From Clostridiaceae bacterium AM27-36LB (GTDB lineage: Bacteria; Bacillota; Clostridia; Lachnospirales; Lachnospiraceae): a stretch of DNA of 64,000 bases. Each line of letters opens with the position of its first letter. Position 1 is the stretch's first letter. The notes below the pieces were generated by a model. It saw only the letters and a program-made list of their open reading frames with translations. It did no database searches and was not told the DNA's origin. Below, piece by piece: positions 60,798-64,000 of the stretch. Location of the stretch: the NCBI GenBank assembly GCA_003480725.1, contig QUJQ01000011.1, forward strand, positions 1 to 64,000. Direction: 5' to 3'. The position numbers and the translations under genes were made by a program.

Positions 60798-61298
60798 ATG
60801 AAAAAAGAGATCAAACCAGAAGAGCTTACAAAGAATCCATTTCATATGATCGGGAAGGAATGGATGCTGGTAACTGCTGAAAAGGATGGAAAAGTCAATA
60901 CCATGACGGTCTCCTGGGGCGGTGTTGGTATCATGTGGGGAAAACCGGTGGCTTATGTGTTCATCAGACCTCAGAGATATACCAAGGAATTTATTGATGG
61001 GACAGATACGTTCTCCCTGTCTATTCTTGGTGAGGAGCACAGGAAGACATTGTCTTATCTTGGAACGGTATCAGGCCGGGATGAGGATAAGATCAGTAAA
61101 TCAGGTCTCCATGTAGAACATGAAGGTGTAACTCCGTATTTTGAGGAGGCAAACACAGTCATGGTATGTAGAAAGCTGTTTACACAGCCGCTGGATCCGG
61201 CGGGATTTATTGATAAAGAGTGTGATACAAAATGGTATCCGCAAAAGGATTATCACACCATGTATGTGGTGGAAATTGAGAAGGTACTTGTGGATTAA
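60798..61298 (+). CDS. Flavin reductase-like FMN-binding protein
   Basis: A 166-aa protein of the flavin reductase-like domain family. Recognisable stretches are NTMTVSWGGVGIMWGKPVA (about 34-52) and FSLSILGEEHRKTL (about 72-85). It binds FMN and probably acts as an oxidoreductase of unknown partner. AAGGAGAG lies about 9 nt before the ATG. Its stop overlaps the next start (TAATG). Confidence 0.88.
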   Translation: MKKEIKPEELTKNPFHMIGKEWMLVTAEKDGKVNTMTVSWGGVGIMWGKPVAYVFIRPQRYTKEFIDGTDTFSLSILGEEHRKTLSYLGTVSGRDEDKISKSGLHVEHEGVTPYFEEANTVMVCRKLFTQPLDPAGFIDKECDTKWYPQKDYHTMYVVEIEKVLVD

Positions 61299-62209
61299 TG
61301 GAACGTCATTTGACCTGGACGGTGGATAAGTCCCAGGAAGGAAAACGACTCATTGACTGGTTAAGAGAAAAGGGTTGTTCCAAGCAGGTTCTGTCTGTGA
61401 TAAAGAATCATGAGGGCAGCCTTTTGAACAATGGAGAGAAACCTTATTTCAGAGATCCGCTGCAGGCAGGAGACGTGGTGGAACTGACATTGCCGCAAGA
61501 GCAGGATACCAGTACCATTGTGCCGGTTCGGCAGGAATTTTCTATTATATATGAAGATGAAGATCTGATGGTCATTAACAAGCCGGGCAATCTGCCGGTG
61601 CATCCGTCTGTTAATCATTTTGAAAATACTCTGGCTAATGGGGTGAGCTGGTTGTGCCGGCAGAGGAATGATTATTTTCCATTCCGATGTGTAAATCGGC
61701 TGGATGGCGGAACCACAGGACTTTTAATTCTTGCAAAAAATGTGTACAGTTCGGCGATCCTCTATGAGCAGATGAAGGAGCGGAAGATCCACCGTACCTA
61801 TCTGGCAATAGTGTCAGGAAAACTGACAGAGAGTGGAACCATTGATCTGCCCATCGGGCGAAAATCCGAATCCGTCATTGAGCGCTGCGTTGACAAAACA
61901 CACGGAGAACGGGCAGTGACCCATTACGAAGTGCTGGAAGCAAGAACGGATCAGACACTGGTAAAATGTCAGCTGGAGACAGGCAGAACCCATCAGATCC
62001 GAGTGCATATGCAAGCAATTGGACATCCGCTGGTTGGGGATTTTTTGTATAACCCGCATGCGCTTCGGGAAGAAAGACCATTGCTCCATTCCTGGAGACT
62101 TGCATTTACTCATCCGGTCAGTGGAGACGAGGTTTACTTTACAGCACCGGTGCCTGCAGATATGCAGGGCTGGAAGCGGTTCCAGCCAGATAAGATGAAA
62201 GTTACTTAA
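61298..62209 (+). CDS. RluA-family RNA pseudouridine synthase
   Basis: A 303-aa enzyme that converts uridine to pseudouridine in rRNA or tRNA. The catalytic Asp is in FRCVNRLDGGTTGLLILAK (about 129-147). Later motifs are RTYLAIVSG and ETGRTHQIRVHM (about 226-237). An N-terminal S4-like part is present (about 10-70). It overlaps the convergent queH by 4 bp. Confidence 0.94.
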   Translation: MERHLTWTVDKSQEGKRLIDWLREKGCSKQVLSVIKNHEGSLLNNGEKPYFRDPLQAGDVVELTLPQEQDTSTIVPVRQEFSIIYEDEDLMVINKPGNLPVHPSVNHFENTLANGVSWLCRQRNDYFPFRCVNRLDGGTTGLLILAKNVYSSAILYEQMKERKIHRTYLAIVSGKLTESGTIDLPIGRKSESVIERCVDKTHGERAVTHYEVLEARTDQTLVKCQLETGRTHQIRVHMQAIGHPLVGDFLYNPHALREERPLLHSWRLAFTHPVSGDEVYFTAPVPADMQGWKRFQPDKMKVT

Positions 62210-62844
62210 ACGGATGCTTCCGGGTGACGTTCCCGATAGGAGAAGATGCATCCGCAATAGTCCTGACGGTACAGATCGTACTCTTTGGACAATTCTGTGG
62301 AACGTTTGTAGCCGTTACGTTTTTTAAAATCATTGGGAAGCCAGCGAACACCGTACTGTTCTGCTAATTCTTCCCCGATTTCATTGAGTTTTTCCGCATT
62401 CTTCAGCGGACTGATCGACAGGGTTGTGGCAACATAGTCACAGCCCTTTTCTTTTGCCGTGCGGACTGCTTCTGTAAGTCTGAGGCGGTAGCAGGCAAAG
62501 CACCGTTTGCCGCCCTCTGGGATCTCTTCCATTCCTTTTGCACAGTGATAAAAATCGGCTGGAATATAATCACCCTCCAGAAAATCCACTGGATAACGGG
62601 TGGGAAGTTCCCGGATCAGTCGCATCTGTTCCTGTACCCGGTTGTGATATTCACTCTCCGGATAAATATTAGGATTGTAATAAAGAACTGTGATCCTGAA
62701 ATACCTGGACAGGTATTCCAGTACATAACTGCTGCAAGGGGCGCAGCAGCTATGGAGCAGCAATGTAGGCGCGGTTTCTTCTTTATCTGTACAGAGCTGA
62801 TCAAGCACCTGGTCCAGCTCCTTTTGGTAATTACGTTTATTCAT
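62206..62844 (-). CDS. queH: Epoxyqueuosine reductase QueH
   Basis: A 212-aa iron-sulfur enzyme of the last queuosine step in tRNA. The Cys pairs are HSCCAPCSSY (about 27-36), CFACYRLRL (about 94-102) and DYCGCIF (about 195-201). These hold the 4Fe-4S cluster and a nearby iron site. Length matches the DUF208/QueH family. Convergent with the pseudouridine synthase. Confidence 0.95.
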   Translation of the reverse strand: MNKRNYQKELDQVLDQLCTDKEETAPTLLLHSCCAPCSSYVLEYLSRYFRITVLYYNPNIYPESEYHNRVQEQMRLIRELPTRYPVDFLEGDYIPADFYHCAKGMEEIPEGGKRCFACYRLRLTEAVRTAKEKGCDYVATTLSISPLKNAEKLNEIGEELAEQYGVRWLPNDFKKRNGYKRSTELSKEYDLYRQDYCGCIFSYRERHPEASV

Positions 62845-63047
62845 AAAATAGTGATTCCTTTAAGATACAGTTTCCATGGTTCATGACGATTGTAGCATAA
62901 GTGATGAATTACTACAATATATAAGTGTAGCTAATAAAAATTCAGTAGAAAAAATAGACAGTAGCAGGATTGACCAGGAAAGTGGAAATCCGTAAAATAT
63001 TAGTCGGTTTGATTATCAATATACAAAAGTTTTGGAGGCTTTGTTTT

Positions 63048-64000
63048 ATGAAAAAAAATTCAACTCCTTATGAATTTGAGGGAAGAATCCCGTTTACGCA
63101 GGCGATTCCGCTGGGATTGCAGCATGTAATGGCGATGTTTATCGGAAATCTGACTCCGCTGATCATCGTGATGGGACTTTGCGGACTGACAGCAGATGCC
63201 GGTTATGGAGCACTTCGCACAGCACTTTTACAGAATGCTATGATCATGGCAGGTATTGTGACACTGGTTCAGATGTTTTCCATTGGACCGGTAGGAGGTA
63301 AAGTGCCGATCGTTATGGGAACATCGTCTGGTTTCCTTGGCGTCCTGAATAATACGGTTGCTGCCTGCGGCGGTGGTATCCTTGCTTACAGTGCAATCAT
63401 GGGAGCCTGTATTGTAGGCGGTATTTTTGAAGGTGTTCTCGGAATGTTCCTGAAACCGCTTCGTAGATTTTTTCCGGCTATTGTGACCGGTTCGGTGGTA
63501 ATTGCTATCGGCCTTTCTCTTCTGGGAGTGGGAATCAACTATTTCTGTGGCGGAAGCGGTAAAGCAGATTATGGCTCTTTGCCGAATCTGTTCCTTGGAT
63601 TCGTTGTTCTGATCGTGATTATTTTACTGAAGCATTTTGCTCCACAGGACAGTGTACTTTCTTCCGCAGCTATTTTGTTTGGTATTCTGGCAGGCTATGT
63701 GGTGGCTGTGATCATGACGCTGGTTCTTCCTACAGTAGGAATCAATGCAGATGGAGCAGAATATACCTATTCCTGGGTCGTTAATTTTGAACAGATCAAA
63801 AATGCAGCATGGATCGCTGTCCCAAGTTTTATCGGATTCGGCGCACTGGCTGATATGAAGATTGTATTCCAGGCAAATGCGATCATTCCAATCGGAATTA
63901 TGTTCATTGTCACTGCAATTGAGACGGTTGGTGATATCTCGGCCTGTATCGAAGGCGGTATGAATCGGGAAGCAACAGATTCTGAACTGTCCGGCGGCGT
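63048..64000 (+). CDS. NCS2 uracil/xanthine permease, 3' end outside window
   Basis: The first 317 residues of a nucleobase permease with many spans. NCS2 features: GLQHVMAMFIGNLTPL near the N-terminus (about 24-39), GPVGGKVPIVMGTSSGFLG (about 80-98), TGSVVIAIGLSLLG (about 144-157) and the start of the conserved ETVGDISACIEGG region (about 297-309). GGAGG lies about 12 nt before the ATG. The 200-bp gap before it is AT-rich; I find no purine or xanthine riboswitch. The window ends before the last spans. Confidence 0.93.
   Translation, partial: MKKNSTPYEFEGRIPFTQAIPLGLQHVMAMFIGNLTPLIIVMGLCGLTADAGYGALRTALLQNAMIMAGIVTLVQMFSIGPVGGKVPIVMGTSSGFLGVLNNTVAACGGGILAYSAIMGACIVGGIFEGVLGMFLKPLRRFFPAIVTGSVVIAIGLSLLGVGINYFCGGSGKADYGSLPNLFLGFVVLIVIILLKHFAPQDSVLSSAAILFGILAGYVVAVIMTLVLPTVGINADGAEYTYSWVVNFEQIKNAAWIAVPSFIGFGALADMKIVFQANAIIPIGIMFIVTAIETVGDISACIEGGMNREATDSELSGG

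Noticed and set aside
62845..63047. Purine or xanthine riboswitch before the NCS2 permease
   Set aside because: None of the conserved core bases of the known purine aptamers are present in the right order.
1..64000. CRISPR array, rRNA or tRNA genes
   Set aside because: No regularly spaced repeats and no rRNA or tRNA-like sequence was noticed.

Overview
The window is low-to-mid GC Firmicutes DNA, most probably from a gut Lachnospiraceae (class Clostridia). The chromosomal genes suggest this (gltBD, an EpsC-type serine acetyltransferase, a DUF5721-like protein, a molybdenum cofactor cluster and a CIRCE-controlled htpG), as do the families of mobile elements present. No rRNA, tRNA or CRISPR array was seen. 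Everything here was read by eye; no search was run.

Region 1 (1-8.0 kb) is a patchwork of integration scars. It holds a 5'-truncated UPF1-like helicase paired with an unknown 430-aa protein, a small membrane protein with a zinc-ribbon-like end, and a RhuM-family protein. These are separated by repeated short copies of one coding motif, VETVCLL, which lies near the C-terminus of the 23S rRNA methyltransferase RlmD (RumA). The displaced true C-terminal tail of that enzyme ends the series at 5659. I read this as an accretion zone of elements that target rlmD. After it come a WYL regulator, a GyrI-like protein carrying a short GC-rich in-frame insertion, a truncated acetyltransferase-like gene and a serine recombinase cut off after 16 codons.

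Region 2 (about 8.05-31.62 kb) is a Tn916-family integrative conjugative element (ICE) of about 23.6 kb, lying with all genes on the minus strand. It has int and xis, regulators like orf7/orf8, a type IV secretion module (orf13-orf17 homologues), two ArdA antirestriction proteins, the relaxase MobT with a recognisable oriT, the FtsK-like coupling protein, and two DUF961 proteins. There is no tet(M). Instead it carries a GntR-regulated ABC exporter like the YtrA/Pmt type, a VanZ-like protein, and a large sortase-anchored surface protein with a thioester domain and VaFE repeats. Intrinsic-terminator-like hairpins sit just upstream of several of its operon genes.

Region 3 (31.6-64 kb) is ordinary chromosome. 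It starts with a c-di-GMP-I riboswitch and terminator, only about 20 bp from the ICE end, controlling a solute-binding lipoprotein and a hybrid histidine kinase. It continues with nfo, a TRIC-like channel protein, argS, a CPBP protease, glutamate synthase (gltBD), an AI-2E family permease, serine acetyltransferase and htpG with a perfect CIRCE operator and sigma-A promoter. A molybdenum block follows (MoeA-like, modABC, moaA/moaC, MOSC-MogA fusion), then an AraC regulator, mgtE with a leader hairpin, trpS, a flavin reductase, a RluA pseudouridine synthase, queH, and the start of an NCS2 purine/pyrimidine permease that runs off the window.
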